A DNA stretch of 64,000 nucleotides from Zizania palustris (GCA_019279435.1 JAAALK010000082.1:82184989-82248988); one strand, 5' to 3'. Counted from the first letter of the stretch, positions 21,353-33,864 are shown. Made by a program: numbers and translations. The notes: a model not told the origin generated them from the sequence alone.

Positions 21353-24300
21353 ATCTGGGGCGTCCTGAACGAAGGATGATATATGGTCCTTCCCATTTAT
21401 TTCCTAATTTCCCAGGAGAAATAATGCTTCGCAATACTAAATGGCATGGCTTAAGTTCATTAAGCTTTATCTTCAGGTCATACCAAGTCTTCGTCTGATG
21501 TTGATACTTCATCAGGTCAGCAACAACTCAGAGATCCTCCTCTGAGCTCCATCAGCGTCATGGTTTCATCTCCGAATAGTAATCTGAAAGGGGTGAAACC
21601 TGTGGACCTTTATCTTGAGTGGTCCAAATGGACCACAAAATCTTCGGAAGTTCTTTGGTCCATAGTCCCTTCGCTAATCCTACTATTCTTTGATTCAAGC
21701 CAGACAAGATATTACCATTAGCTCGCTCGACGTCTCCATTGGATTGGGGGTGACGGACAGGTGCAAAACACGTTTCAATACTGAGGCCTTCACAGAACTC
21801 TCTAAAAGGTTTGGCATCAAACTCAGTGCCATTGTCAATTGTCAGTTGTCTAGGCACTCAAAACCAGCAAATAATATTTTGCCAAAAAATTTTGTACATT
21901 CTTCGACCCAGTTAGAAAAATATTCAATTGCTACCACTACAAATTTTAGACTACCCTTTGCCATTGGGAAGGGGCCAATAAGATCCATTCCCCATCGGGC
22001 CATCGGCCATACTAGAGTAATAACTTGAAGAGGTGTTGGTGGACGATTACTCCATCATCCCATCCACTGACAACCTTGGCAAGTGCGGACTAAAGCCTCC
22101 GCATCAGCTACTATTGTAGGCCAATAGAGCCCCTGGCGAAGTGTTTTGCCTGCTAAAGCCCGAGGGGCAAGATGGCTACCACAAAGGCCTTCATGAATTT
22201 CTCGAAGTATATCTTGGCCTTCGGCTTGGGAAATACATCGAAGTAGGGGAGAACATACTTCGGCCTTGTATAAAATACCATTGACAATATGATAATTCTG
22301 GATTCTTAACTGGAGTCTTGACAGCTTCGGGCCTTCGGGCAAATTAGCTTCGTCTTGTAATAACTCCATAATTGAACTCCGCCAATCAGTGCTTGGTATG
22401 ATCCTGACAGAGATCCCTTTAAATGCTACTTCGATCTTGTGGAACTCTTCCAGATATATAGAAAGTTGCGGATGCCGAACCAAGAAACTTTTATCAACGT
22501 GCCATGCTACAATTTGGGAATCTGTTTTTATAACAACTCTTGTAGCACCAATTGCACGTTCCTTGCGAAGATCTAGCAAAATTCCTTCGTACTCCGCAAT
22601 ATTATTGGTGGACTTAAAGTTGAGCCTTGCGGAGTACATTGATTTCTACCCTGAAGGTGACATTATGACTGCTCCGGCACCTGCTCCGAATGCTTGAAAA
22701 GCTCCATTAGAGTATATGGTCCAGATGCCTTCGTTTGATTCTGTCGAAGCCCATACTGCAGACGGAGTCCATTCTGCTACAAAATCAGCCACAACCTGTG
22801 ACTTGATTGATGTTCTTGCTACGAAGGAGATGCTGAAGGGGGCTAACTCAATGGCCCACTTCCCAATTCTCCCCGTAGAGTCCTTGCTTCGGAGCATATC
22901 TCCAAGAGGATAAGAAGTTGGTATAATTACATTATGTGCCAAAAAATAATGCCGTAGTTTCCTCGAAGCCATTACCAGAGCATAAGTAAACTTTTCCAGC
23001 TCAGAGTACCGAGTTTTTGCTCCGGATAAGGCTTCTGAAACAAAATAGATCAGATTTTGTACCAACTTCCCATTGAAATCCATTTCTCAAAAAAGGACCG
23101 TACTGACATCGGAGTCTGTAGCTGCAAGATAGAGAAGAAGAGTTTCATTTGCAATGGGCACAGTGAGTGTTGCAAGGTTGCCAAGATAGTCTTTGATATC
23201 GTCGAAACTCTTTTGGCACTCTAGTGTCCATGCAAAATCTTCTGGACTTGCTTCAAATTTTCCAGCAGAGCCATTCTTTGCAATGCACTTAGGGTCCGTT
23301 TGGTTTGGGGGCGAGAATGGATAGGATGATCCCATCTATAGATTTAGGGATGGGATGATATATTTGAAGTGTTTGGTTGGATGGATGGGATGAGACAAAT
23401 TTTTGTTTGGTTAGATGTAGACGACTTGGATGAGATAAGGTTAAATTTAGTGGGACCCACTTATCAAATATATTTTTTAACAAAAATATAATCAAATGAG
23501 ATCTTATTTTATAGATTAAATTATAATCAATACAATTATGTAATTAGATCATAATTTGGATAAATAATTTGGGAGTAAAAATCATTTGAATATTTATAAA
23601 CAAAAAAATAAATGTGTAATAACCAATCAAGAGATGACACGTCATCTCATCCAATATTGGATGAGCTCATCCAGAAAAATTTCCTGAATCTCTCCATCCA
23701 GCATATTGAAGGAATATTCCTCTCGGTGGCCATCCCATCCACCTTCGCCCTCCAACCAAACAGCTGACTGGATGGGATGGCCCTATCCCATCCAGGGATA
23801 TCCAGCGAACCAAACGCACCCTTATTTGTGTTGGGCTAGCTTTGACCCCCCTGCTCAAAACTAAATACCCTAGCAACTTTCTAGCTTGAGCCCCGAAAAT
23901 ACATTTTGGGGGTTGTGGCGAACTCCACATGCTCGGAGGCTCTCAAAAGTTTCTGCTAAGTATAGACTATGTTGGTTCTTTAATGCACTCTTTATTACAA
24001 TATCATCCTTATAGGCTTCGACATTGCAGCCTATCTGGTGACCTAGAGCCTTAGCAATAAACCTTGAAAAAGTTTCCCCGACATTTCTTAAGCCAAAGGG
24101 CATTCTAACATAACAAAAGACTCCCGAAGGAGTTATGAAGCTTGTCTTGGCTTCGTCTTCGTGTTTTAACCATATTTGATGATATCCAGAGTATGTGTCA
24201 AGGAAGCTTAAGAGTTTGGAGCCGGTAGTGGAGTCGACGAGTTGATCAATGCGTGGCATGGGGTAGGGGTCACGTGGGCATGCCTTACTCAAGGATGTGA

Positions 24301-25159
24301 AATCAATGCACATGCGCTACTTGCCGGAGGCTTTTTACTTGATGAAGACGGGGTTGGCTAACCACTCCGTATGAGCCACTTCTCCAATGATCCCGGCCTT
24401 CAACAACTTCTCCACCTCTGCTTTAGCAAGGTCCCCCCTTTTGGTCGACAATTTGCAAAGCCCTTGGCGAACAGGTCGAACCCTTGGGTTGACGAGTAGG
24501 CTGTGGTCGATGATACTTCGGTCGACTACATGGATATCTTCATCGAACCAGGCAAATACATCCAAATTTTCTTTAACTACTTCTTCTAACGAAGTAGCGA
24601 ATTCTGAAGGCAATTACTTGCCAAACTGGATGGGATAGTATTTGCCATCCTTGACAACGATCTTCGTTATAATTTCACCTTCGGGGCTTGGTCTGGGGGA
24701 GGATATCTTCGAGAGTTCACTTGACGCACGGGTATTCTCCGAATGGTCTTACACATTATTTATTTGTCTAGGATCAAGGGGAGGACCATGGCCGTACTCT
24801 GCCCTTCACGCTGTAGCTTGGTCACAGCAGACTATAAGCACTCCTCCTTGTGTGGGCATCTTCAGGCATAGATAATTATGATGCGCCATAACACCGAATT
24901 GATTTAGCATTCCCCTTCCAAATATGACATTATAGGCATAAGGGGCATCGACGATGTTGAATATCACCTCCTCTGATCTAGCCAGGAGCCCCTCTCCGAA
25001 GGCGACCTGGAGGCCTATTTCGCTGAGGGCATTGAGAGGAGGGCCTGTGAAGCCTTGAAGCGAACGAGCCGCTGGGAGTAAATGCTTCCACGGGATGCAC
25101 AACTGGTCGAAGGCTTGAACGAAGATAATATCTGTGGAGCTTCCGCAATCAACCAACAC
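21353..25159 (-). pseudogene. E4b pol, degenerate
   Basis: From right to left: protease 25159-24806 (MLVDCGSSTDIIF; the second active-site position is Cys instead of Gly); RT 24613-23870 (MCIDFTSLSKACPRDPYPMP, SFLDTYSGYHQ, EAYKDDIVIKS); connection and RNase H about 23335-22646; second RNase H 22639-22450 (STNNIAEYEGILL, TDSQIVAWHV); integrase zinc region (HEGLCGSHLAPRA, CQGCQW) and core 21857-21558 (TIDNGTEFD, SNGDVERANG). The second RNase H is joined to the integrase linker by a deletion that removes its last catalytic region, so GISVRIIPSTDW follows directly. Stops and frameshifts are frequent. Confidence 0.88.
23292..23821. mobile_element. Tourist-like MITE (PIF/Harbinger)
   Basis: A 530-bp insertion in E4b RT with terminal inverted repeats GGGTCCGTTTGGTTtg at the left and, read inward from the right end, GGGTGCGTTTGGTTcg. 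It is flanked by TTA at 23289-23291 and 23822-23824. E4a and E4c have the empty site with a single TTA. A TTA duplication with this terminus is diagnostic of Tourist/PIF-Harbinger elements. The interior is AT-rich with no transposase, so it is non-autonomous. ORFs 23289-23495 and 23667-23930 are incidental. Confidence 0.92.
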
Positions 25160-25162
25160 TCT

Positions 25163-26808
25163 CTAGACCTCCGCTCCTACAATGTCAGCAGTGATAACAA
25201 GGGGGTCTGCATGAGGGAACTTAATACCCACTGCATTGGTTGTGGAGAGAGATATTGGCACGTGAGACCACTCGGGCATTTTTGCAGCCGATGAGGAGGT
25301 CCGAATATGTCCTACTTCGTGAATATATTCTCTCTGTTGCCATTTTGACATGCCGCCCAAGGTTCCTCCTCCAGAGATGTGGAGAACCACTCTTTTGCCG
25401 TGGTCTTGTGTATCTTCTTGCTTCGGAGGTGGCATAACACTGGCCACCGAAGGCTGTCTTGGGCTTCGAAGGTGTCTACACGTCCAACGGTCTGCACCGG
25501 CTCCAGACGTGCCTCGGGAGGGGCTCGGTCAGTAGTGCCTCGACCGGAGCTCCTCTCGAGGTACTCCCTCCGCAGAGCTACTATAGACTTGCATGCATCG
25601 GTAGCATGGCTTCGATTTTCACCGTGTACACAGCAGAAGAAGGCTTGGCCTCTGCCAGCCGGCTTCCCTGGGGCCTCCAGCCGTTGACCTTGCTTCCTGG
25701 AGCTTGTGGATTTTTAGGGGGCAATCTTGATGAAGAGGAGGCAATATTTAAAACTTCGGAGCGAGGATGCTTTTGCCCTCTTCATCTGTCATGCTGGTTG
25801 TTGTCGAAGCGGTACCCTTGTGGTGGAGTCGAAGTCTTCACTTCAAGTTTGACTTCTTGAAGGACAGTTGGCGAAGACGAAGACGTCCTTCGAAGCCATC
25901 CTTCATCCAACCTAGCATACTCCTCAAAGTAGTCCATTAGCTACGCTACTGAGGAAATATGCTTCCGGTGAAGCTTGTCGAGGAGGCCTGCATTTGTGAC
26001 TCCTTCCCGTGCTGCATCAACTACAGATGATGCAGACAGCCCTCTTATCTCTGACTTCGTATGGACGAAGCGCTTGAAAAACTGCCGCAAAGTTTCTCCA
26101 GGTTGCTGCTTCACCTGAAAAAGACTCTCGATAGACATAGGGCGCACGAAGGTCCCTTGGAAGTTACTCACAAACTTATTTCTCAATTGCTCCCAAGATC
26201 CAATTGACTCTAGTTTCAAAGACCAGAACCAACGTAAAACAACTCCTTCGAGCACAAGGGGTAAACACTTCGCCATTGTGTCTCGGACCCCTCCACTGGC
26301 TTCGATTGCTAAAGCATAAGAGCAGAAAAATTCTCCGGGAACTTCCTCTCCGGAGTACTTACAGAGCTTGGAAGTCCTAAATTTGGGGTCAAAGCACACC
26401 TTCTGCAAGTCTAGGTGTAACAGAGATTCATCATCGAAAGAAGAATTCTCAGTGCTTCTCTGAATCTCAGAGGCTTTGGGATAGAAGGTAGGACTATCAT
26501 CTTGAGGCACCTCTAGGCCTGAATATGAGCCATGTGGGTTACCACATCATCAGGACGATCTTCATTCCCTCCAAAGGGGACCTCTGGGTCTTGAGATCTG
26601 AAGAAGCCAGTTTGGACCATGGACAGAGCCACAGGAGAGGATCCGTCCATTCGGAGCATGGATGGAGTCTCTAGAGGGGCTATGTATGCTCGAGGAAGAG
26701 TATTCGTTTCAGGAGTTTGAGGTGGGGGACCACGGAGGGTCCTACGACCTCGGTGGTGTTCGAAGACCTCCAGAGGGGACTAGTGCCTAGGCTCCGCTTA
26801 GGAGGCAT
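25163..26808 (-). pseudogene. E4b gag
   Basis: The start is ATG at 26808-26806 (reads MPPKRS, as in E3). The capsid block 26510-25941 has LQKVCFDPKFRTSKLCKYSG, YALAIEASGGVRDTMAKC, RWFWSLK, FVSNFQGTF and QPGETLRQFFKRF, close to E3 Gag. It stops at 25941 where E3 continues. The nucleocapsid segment lies near 25700-25560 and the pre-protease segment in 25447-25163. Several frameshifts separate these parts; 26511-26805 keeps only scattered similarity to the Pro-rich N-terminus. Confidence 0.83.
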
Positions 26809-26853
26809 GGCTCTAGGAAAGGATTGGTAGAGAACGAATTTTTTGTACTAGGT

Positions 26854-26871
26854 TCCCCACATACGTCGCCA
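26854..26871 (-). other. E4b primer-binding site
   Basis: TGGCGACGTATGTGGGGA on the minus strand, 2 bases from the LTR edge. It differs at a few bases from the E3 PBS TGGCGCCGTCCGTGGGGA. Confidence 0.7.
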
Positions 26872-26873
26872 AC

Positions 26874-27376
26874 TGTTGCCGTAAAAGATTACGCTAACAG
26901 GTTTAAAGAACTCAAGTGTTTAACAAACGAAGTGTCTGTTTAAGAAAACTATTCCAAGCCTCCGAGCTGGATAATAGCTTGAGATAGTTCGAAGTGTGTA
27001 TTGAATATCTTAGTATTCGATACCCTTTATAGAGTGAAGAGTGGTATTTATAGACCAAATACATGGGGAAAATATTTCTTTACCCTCTAATTACAACTGA
27101 CTAAGAAGATATTGTTTAATATTCTTCATAGGGGTAAAAGAGTAAAAGACTAGTCTAATTAGTGAGAAGAGAAATCTTCTATCCTCACTGGCAACACCCC
27201 TTCGGGTGAAGAGGCTTTGGGAGGCTCCGTCATGCCGAAGCCTTGACAGAGGTCTCCACTGTATAGAACTCCGAATACAGCAAAGCCTTGATGCTTTTAG
27301 GATCTTCGGAGACCAAAGCATCTGACTTCATTTCTTATGCTTGTATTGACAGGGAGGTTTCCTTGACTTCTGGACA
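26874..27376 (-). repeat. E4b 5' LTR
   Basis: About 503 bp, beginning tgttgccgtaaaagattacgctaacag. This matches the E3 LTR terminus on the other strand (TTACGCCAACA end) and the E3 LTR layout, at clearly lower identity further in. TATAAATA on the minus strand at 27045-27052 is the promoter. The outer boundary at 27376 is inferred from the CA just before the SIRE-like LTR start. Confidence 0.75.
27045..27052 (-). promoter_or_regulatory. TATA box, E4b LTR
   Basis: TATAAATA on the minus strand in GGTCTATAAATACCAC, equivalent to the E3 LTR TATA box. Confidence 0.7.
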
Positions 27377-28979
27377 TGGGATAGGAATGTCGACTAGAGG
27401 GGGGTGAATAGGCGCCTCAACACTTTCTTTCGAACGTGATGGCCTAATCAAATCACCCCACACACCTCTAAAATCACAATTTCAACTTTCAATCCAATCA
27501 GTAGAAAAATTGAGCTCCTCAAGATAGAAAATCACAAATCAACTTTGATTCAAGATTTTTAATCAACAACTATCAAATCAATCACTCAAGAGTTCAATTT
27601 AAGTTTGTAAAAGTTAGCCAGCTTTTTTCAATTCAATCACAATTGAAATTCCTGCACTTCTGAAATTTTTCGGATGATGAATAGTAAAGGTAACTTCAAC
27701 AAAGTGCATTTGTCATATTATGGTTCAGATTGCAAATCTCAATTTCAATTTAGTTTCAGATCAGCACACAATAATTCAACACTTGTCAAGAATGCTAGAT
27801 TCTGAAACTTCAAAGTGCTGCACAACAATTCCAGATCTCTTCTAATGCACTCTACACGGCACTACTATTGCAATTCCGACAACAGCCAAGGCAAACCAAT
27901 TCAGAACAGGAAAATCACTTTTCAAGATATATCTCATGCAATAAGAATGGTGATTCTAAATAGAACAAGGTTAATATCTAAATTCAAGTTCTGAAAACTC
28001 AGTATTAAACTGAAACAAAATACACTAGAGATCAATCAGCAGATCAGACATAGTTTTGTTGCTTTGTTAAAACTAAACAGAAGCAGAATCAGAGATTAAA
28101 ACACTAAACATAGTACTGTAGCAATTTCTGTTTTAGAATAATCTGAATGCTGATCAAAAATTGCTTTCTCCACAAATGACATAATTCTGAAACAAATTTG
28201 AAACAAAACAGTAAGTACTATTCACCGTCAAGCACTTAGAGCGACACCACCAATTTCAGCTTCAGCACATTATAGCAACAACAACCTCCTCTATTAAGAT
28301 TCTCTTGACTCAACAGCTAGCATAAGAAACTTCAATTCATGTCCTGAACAGATAAGTACTGAACATATTTAGTGAACTCTAGCAATGGATTCAAATGAAG
28401 CTCAAACAATCAACACAGATTTCAATCATCTTCAGAAAAAATTCAGAGTTGTTTGAAGATAGAAAAGAAAACTGAACTGGATATACCTGAACCTTTCATG
28501 AATGTAAACAGTACACAATTGATTCAAAATTGATTTAGAATGAGTTAATTCAGTGAAACATTCATCCAAGGGTGAAGGACATTAATTCAGAATGAACTAG
28601 AACATACACTACTTCACAAAACAAATTACTCAAAACAGTCTCACTGCAAAACATTCAGATGACATTTCTGAACCAATTTCACTTAGAACTAATACAAAAT
28701 CTATCTAACATCTAACATTCAGCAGTCAGAACATATTTCTTAATTAGAATCAAATCAAACATCAGCAAAACAGGATTCAAAACAGTTTCAAAATAACTTC
28801 AAAGATGCAGCAAGCTGAACAGCTTATCTAACTAGAATCAGATCCCATAAAAACAGCAAACCACTCTTGAGCAGTATTTACTGTACCAATTCTTAAAACA
28901 GCTGAAATTCATATTTAACCACATTTCAACCATGCAGTTGAATTAAACCAGTACTGATCCCTTTTCTAAAACTCACTGA
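27377..28979 (-). repeat. SIRE/Maximus-like LTR, truncated (copy 1)
   Basis: No gene. The left end tgggataggaatgtcgactagaggggggtgaatagg, read on the minus strand, is a CCTATTCACCCCCCTCTAG-type end, characteristic of the U5 end of SIRE-type copia LTRs. The rest is AT-rich. It is nearly identical to 62262-63807 and is cut at about 28979, where copia remnant B begins. Copy 2 lacks about 70 bp present here near 27650-27715. Confidence 0.65.
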
Positions 28980-29496
28980 TCATTCCCGTTATTCTATTCT
29001 TGCATGTTTCGTGTGTGCTAGGGATGTTACGATGCTAGAGTAGGTTTCCCTTAGAAAATTAATTGTTGATGCTCTTCCCAATAGCTGCACCCACCAAGGT
29101 TCATGCTCATCGATAGTGGGTCTGCCAAAGCAGGGTGCTATCTTTTATCTCGACCAATTGGGGCGGAAGTTGGACTTCTGCACACATAGTGTTGGTTCAC
29201 TTGACGAGGCTATCAAAATGGTTTTAGGCCTTGAAGCATAGGAGTTGGGTCGAGCATTGAATGCTTCTCCCACGACAAGAGTCACATACGATGTGATTAG
29301 CAAGGAGTTGCTTACCTATGTCAACTAGCTTCTAGCAGTGATGCCAAAGCTCAATAGGAGATAGTGTGACCATGGATCTTGTGCCACTAATAGTCATGAG
29401 AGGGAAAGTGACTGGTTTAGATAGTGGAACATCTTTTATTCGATAGAAGATAAACATTGCTTAGTGCTGAACCTTGCATTTAATCTTTTGTAGATC
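28980..29496 (+). other. Unassigned DNA with decayed reading frame
   Basis: I recognise no gene. About 29135-29365 has a frame with plausible protein composition (FYLDQLGRKLDFCTHSVGS, then DEAIKMVLGLEA) broken by two or more stops. It lies directly upstream of a copia gag, where a leader would be expected, and might be a captured fragment or part of the copia leader. No PBS was seen. Confidence 0.35.
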
Positions 29497-30354
29497 ATGG
29501 CACCACATACTACTGTTAAGAGCACTCTAGTTTTTAATTTGTGATCTATTCTTGAACGAGAAAAATTGTCTGGAATAAATTTTATGGACTGGTACAGAAA
29601 CTTGATAATTGTTCTCAAGCAAGAGAAAAGGGATTATGTTCTAGAGGAACCTCAACCTAATGAACCAGGAGAGGATGCTTCTACAGCAGACAAGCATGCT
29701 TATGAGAAGCATTCTAGTGATTCCGTGGATGTCAGCTTCCTGATGCTTGCCTGCATGTCCTCTCAGTTTCAGAAACAGTATGAGGAATGTGATGCTTACG
29801 ATATGATCGTGGGGCTTAAGGGCATGTTTTAGGACCAAGTAAGGGCAGAAAGATGCAATGTGTCTAAATGCTTGTTTGGTAGTAGGCTGGCTGAAGGGAG
29901 CCCAGTGAGCCCTCACGTGATCAAGATGATTGATTGCGTAGAGACTCTAGAGAGACTAGGCACTCCACTAGCTCCATACCTCCCTATTGATGTTATTCTC
30001 CAGTCACTCCCACTGAGCTTTGAGCCATTCATCATAAACTACAACATGGTTGGACTAGAGAAGACTCTAGCTGAGTTGCATGGGATGCTAAAAGCTGTTG
30101 AGGAGAGTATCAGGAAGACTCCGAACCATGTGATGGTTGTTGAGAAGGAGGGCAAAAAGAGGAGGAAAAATGCTAAGTCTACAGATTTGATCTCTAGTAC
30201 TAAGCCGACTAGAAAGTCCAGGTCAGGTCCTGCCAACTTTGATGAGTGCCACCATTGCCACAAGACTGGGCATTGGAAGCGCAACTGCAAGGTATTCTTG
30301 GAACAACAGAAAAAGAAGGGAAGTACGACTTCCCCTTCAGGTATTAACAGTTAA
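29497..30354 (+). pseudogene. Copia B Gag (two internal stops)
   Basis: A copia Gag from ATG 29497 (MAPHTTVKSTLV) to TAA 30354, in one frame. It has the typical N-terminal LSGINFMDWYRNLIIVLKQE, the capsid helix HVIKMIDCVETLERLG, a Lys/Arg-rich segment (EKEGKKRRKNAK) and the CCHC knuckle CHHCHKTGHWKRNC. Two in-frame stops interrupt it: TGA near 29542 and TAG near 29830. It would encode about 285 residues if open, which is within the usual range for this type of Gag. Confidence 0.87.
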
Positions 30355-30795
30355 ACTTGCTACTCGTCCCAATGATTCATAGGTATATGATACCGGCTTG
30401 ATGATTCATACTTGCAAATTATTGTAGGGGCTGAGTAGGTCAGGGAAGTGTGCTAGTGGTGAGATGGATGTCCGCGTCAGAAATGGTGCAATTGTTGCAG
30501 CATTGGCCATCGGCGTTTATTCACTGCCACTGCTGTCAAGATTAGTTTAGGAATTGAATAATTGTTATTTCACTCCCGCCTTACGAAAAGACATAATCTC
30601 TTCTTGTTTAGGAGAAGATATTGTGAATTTGTAATAAAGAACAAGAGTTGTTCGATATTCTTGAATGGTTTGCTTTATGGCGCTTGTCCATTAGTCAATG
30701 GACTGTACATTTTGAGTCTTGAAAAAGTGCATGTTTATAACGTTAGTACAAAGAAATGATGACTCAATGATTTGAATCCTACCCACATCTGACAA

Positions 30796-31184
30796 TGTCG
30801 CTTAGGTCATATAGATGAGAGGCGCATGCAGAAGCTTCATAATGATGGACTTTTGAAGTCATTTGATTTTGAATCATATGACACGTGTGAATCTTATCTA
30901 CTTTACAAGATGACGAGAGGCGACTTTCACTAAGTGTTAGTGGGAGGGCAAGTGAGCTATTGGACATAGTACATATTGATATATATGGTCCAATGAGTCA
31001 CATGGCTAGGAATGGGTTATGGTACTTTATCACTTTTTCGACGACTTTAAGTAGATGTAAGTGGGAGTCCTTTGAAATGTTCAAGGAGCTATTAAGTGAT
31101 GTACAAAATCATACGGGCAAGATAATTAGATTTCTACGATCGGATCATGGAGATGAATATTTGAGCCATGAGTTGACGCGCTGA
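30796..31184 (+). pseudogene. Copia B pre-integrase and integrase start
   Basis: Same content as remnant A: CRLGHIDERRMQKLHNDGLL, then CESYLLYKM, then 30960-31184 with HIDIYGPMSHMARNG and IRFLRSDHGDEYLS. The second Cys of the pair is Tyr, and the frame is broken by stops between the two parts. An earlier remnant at 30562-30759 reads LYGACPLVNGLYIL, the Gag-pol region before pre-integrase. Confidence 0.8.
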
Positions 31185-31751
31185 TCTTTTCATCATCCTT
31201 TTGAGGTAATGAACTAGAAACTACTGCTCTCACTTTAAATAAAGTTCCATCTAAGAGAGTTATGAGACCAAACTCTGAAAGATGGTTTGGAACCATTAAT
31301 ATCCGAATTAAAATAGATTGGCTTTGTTTCTGTTTGTAGAACTTCGAAAGTTCCGATAGAGATCGGATGTTCCGATATTTGTCTGATTGGAAGTTCTAAT
31401 GTTGATCGGAAGTTCCAATGCCAAACAAAGTTTTCGACAGAGGAGTTAGATCTGAATTTCCAATAACAGATCGGAAGTTCCGATCCAGACAGATTAGAGT
31501 CCATAGAAGGAAACCAAGGTTAGAACTTGGTGGATCCCCCGATGGCGTAAAACCTAATGAGTGAGGATGGATTTTAAGGAGAAAGACATTGATGTAAATG
31601 TTCCTAGGAGACGATAGCGAAGAGGAGCTCGATGTAAGGAGTTACACCGATGCTAGCCTTGGGACCGATAAAAGATAATTCTCGATCGTAATCTGGGTTT
31701 GTGTTCTGCCTCAACGGAAGCGTAGTGAGTTGGAAAGTTTCCAAGCAATAG
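31185..31751 (+). other. Non-coding block replacing copia RT
   Basis: The counterpart of 19632-20198, with repeated gatcggaagttccgat motifs near 31343-31490. No RT motif was found in any frame. Confidence 0.6.
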
Positions 31752-32072
31752 GTGGTGGACGATTCTACAATAGTAGCTGAGTGTATTGCTGCTTTGGAAG
31801 CTACAAAGAAGGTTGTTTGGATCAAAAAGTTTGTTTCTGAGCTAAGTGTTGTTTCTAGTGCATCTAGTCCAGTGGACCTCTATTATGGTAATAGTGGTTC
31901 CATTGTGTTAGCCAAGGAGACTAGATAACACCAGAAGTCCAAACGTGTACTTTGGCTGTATCACCTGCTCCGAGTGATCATAGAGAGAGGTGATATGAAA
32001 ATTTGCAAGGTGCACACAGATTTTAACATACTAGATCCGTTGACAAAGCCGCTTCCACGCCCCAACGTATGA
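31752..32072 (+). pseudogene. Copia B RNase H C-terminus
   Basis: STIVAEYIAALEATKKVVW, RVIIERGDMKICKV and DPLTKPLPRP mark the end of copia pol. The catalytic Asp position reads YYGNSG. A TAG follows AKETR. It is slightly less damaged than copy A, which carries extra stops. Confidence 0.82.
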
Positions 32073-32907
32073 GGCGCATGTGAGCTGCATGGGTATGGGA
32101 TACTTTCATGAGTCGTGTATGTGGGAGTTGCTAGTGATGTCAATGCTAATGTGTGAGGATAATTGTTATCTTGTTCCTTGAATAAATATCGTTTGCATTT
32201 AATTAATGAGTACGACTTGTTATGTGAAACTATTTGCTTTATGACGATGTTTTTCAAAAGGGTCCCTAATCTTGTCATCATTTGGGACAGTGATGATACA
32301 TGGATTAGCACATCCGACTTATTGATGATTGTGTTTCACAGATCATAGACATAGAGATGTCAAATCAGTGATTTGGACACATCTTGGTGAATATGGTGTT
32401 GGACAGTCCCACTTGAGATATTGCTGAGATTGTTATGTGCCAACAATTGTCATCTCAAATGGTGTACATGTAGAGTCCATAGACCTGAGATCGTAATTTG
32501 ATTCCAGAATATGTAGTGACACACTTAGATGCGTAGTGAAACATGTCTTGGGATATGAGCGGTCAAGATGGAATTTAGCCCTCCTAATAACGGGAGAGTC
32601 GTGTCTGGGCCCCTCGAGGTATTGGATTGGAAAAGTGCATGGCCATGCCACTATGACTAACGGGTTAGTCATGATTTTAATCCAATGCTTGATCGAGTGA
32701 AATGTCGAGCTAACCAACAAGGGTGGCACGTATCTTGCCTTGAGCTTGACTGACGGCGTGTGGTAAAGGGACTGGTGTGTGCGTATATCAAGGTTCATGA
32801 AAATTTGATTTTGTATGCTTACGGGGGTCAATATGTGCTGCTAGGTACCGCTATTGATCAGTGTGTCAGAAACGGTTTCTAATGAACAGTTGTTACTGCA
32901 TAAACCT

Positions 32908-33369
32908 ATCTGGGGCGTCCTGAACGAAGGATGATATATAGTCCTTCCCATTTATTTCCTAATTTCCCAGGAGAAATAATGCTTCGCAATACTAAATGGC
33001 ACGACTTAAGTTCATTAAGCTTTATCTTCAGGTCATACCAAGTCTTCGTCTGATGTTGATACTTCATCAGGTCAGCAACAACTCAGAGATCCTCCTCTGA
33101 GCTCCATCAACATCATGGCTTCATCTCCGAATAGTAATCTAAAGGGGTGAAACCTGTGGACCTTTCTTGAGTGGTCCAAATGGACCACAAAATCTTTGGA
33201 AGTTCTTCGGTCCATAGCCCCTTCGCTAATCCTACTATTCTTTGATTCAAGCCAGACAAGATATTACCATTAGCTCGCTCGACGTCTCCATTGGATTGGG
33301 GGTGACGGACAGCAGCAAAACACGTTTCAATACTGAGGCCTTCACAGAACTCTCTGAAAGGTTTGGCAT
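32908..33369 (-). pseudogene. E4c integrase C-terminal end
   Basis: Remnant of the integrase C-terminus and part of the core, equivalent to 21353-21817 in E4b, with extra small deletions (for example near 33140). Protein-level similarity is visible only in pieces: VRSGRPGS-type and SNGDVERANG-type segments in broken frames. It is interrupted by E3 at 33369. Confidence 0.78.
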
Positions 33370-33864
33370 TGTTGGGGGAAAATATCTCATCTTCGGGGTT
33401 ATTGCTGCAACAACATAAAAGCAGATAGTGGATTCGAAGGTTTCCAGACGTCCATCTTCGAAGATACCCTGAGTCAAGCTCGAAGTACGAAGATAGGCAT
33501 TGGTTCGGAGTACATCTTCGAACTAAGGCTCTTCGAGATCTTTATTGCCAGCTAAGATGGAATATTTATCTTTTATATCATTAGATTAGTCTTTTACCAT
33601 TTTAGCCCTATCAAGGGTGCCGAATAGTTTCCACTATGTCGGTTGTAATTGAGGGGTAAATAGGTCTTTCCCTTAATATTTGGGCCTATAAATACCCCCC
33701 ATTTCACCCTGTAATAGGGACCGGATACAAGTTATTCAATACACACATTCGAACTATTCTAAGTTGTTATCCTTTCGGAGGCTTAGAACAGTTCTCTTCG
33801 CAAACACTTTGTTTGTTAGTTTCTATTCTACAGAAACCTGTTAGCGTAATATTTTACGCCAACA
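33370..33864 (+). repeat. E3 5' LTR
   Basis: Begins TGTTGGGGGAAAATATC and ends TTTTACGCCAACA. TATAAATA at 33687-33694 lies in GGGCCTATAAATACCCCC, leaving about 170 bp for R and U5. Confidence 0.95.
33687..33694 (+). promoter_or_regulatory. TATA box, E3 5' LTR
   Basis: TATAAATA; the predicted promoter of the E3 genomic RNA. An identical box is at 56935-56942 in the 3' LTR. Confidence 0.75.

Larger units (their letters stand above)
21353..27376 (-). mobile_element. E4b: Tat-type element, 3'-truncated
   Basis: This minus-strand element has its 5' LTR at 26874-27376, PBS, gag and pol, and ends abruptly inside the integrase C-terminus at 21353, where it is fused to copia remnant A. It is nearly identical to E4c, with an identical fusion point, so the two are duplicates. 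Differences are the MITE (23292-23821) and a deletion of about 86 bp near 23240 between short ttc repeats. Confidence 0.88.
28980..32907 (+). mobile_element. Ty1/copia remnant B
   Basis: The longer copy of the copia remnant, with a gag N-terminus and about 500 bp of upstream DNA missing from copy A. Order: unassigned 28980-29496, gag, integrase start, non-coding replacement, RNase H end, and 3' non-coding DNA 32073-32907 without a gene. Its LTRs were not recognised. It is joined to E4c at 32908 by the same junction as A and E4b. Confidence 0.8.
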
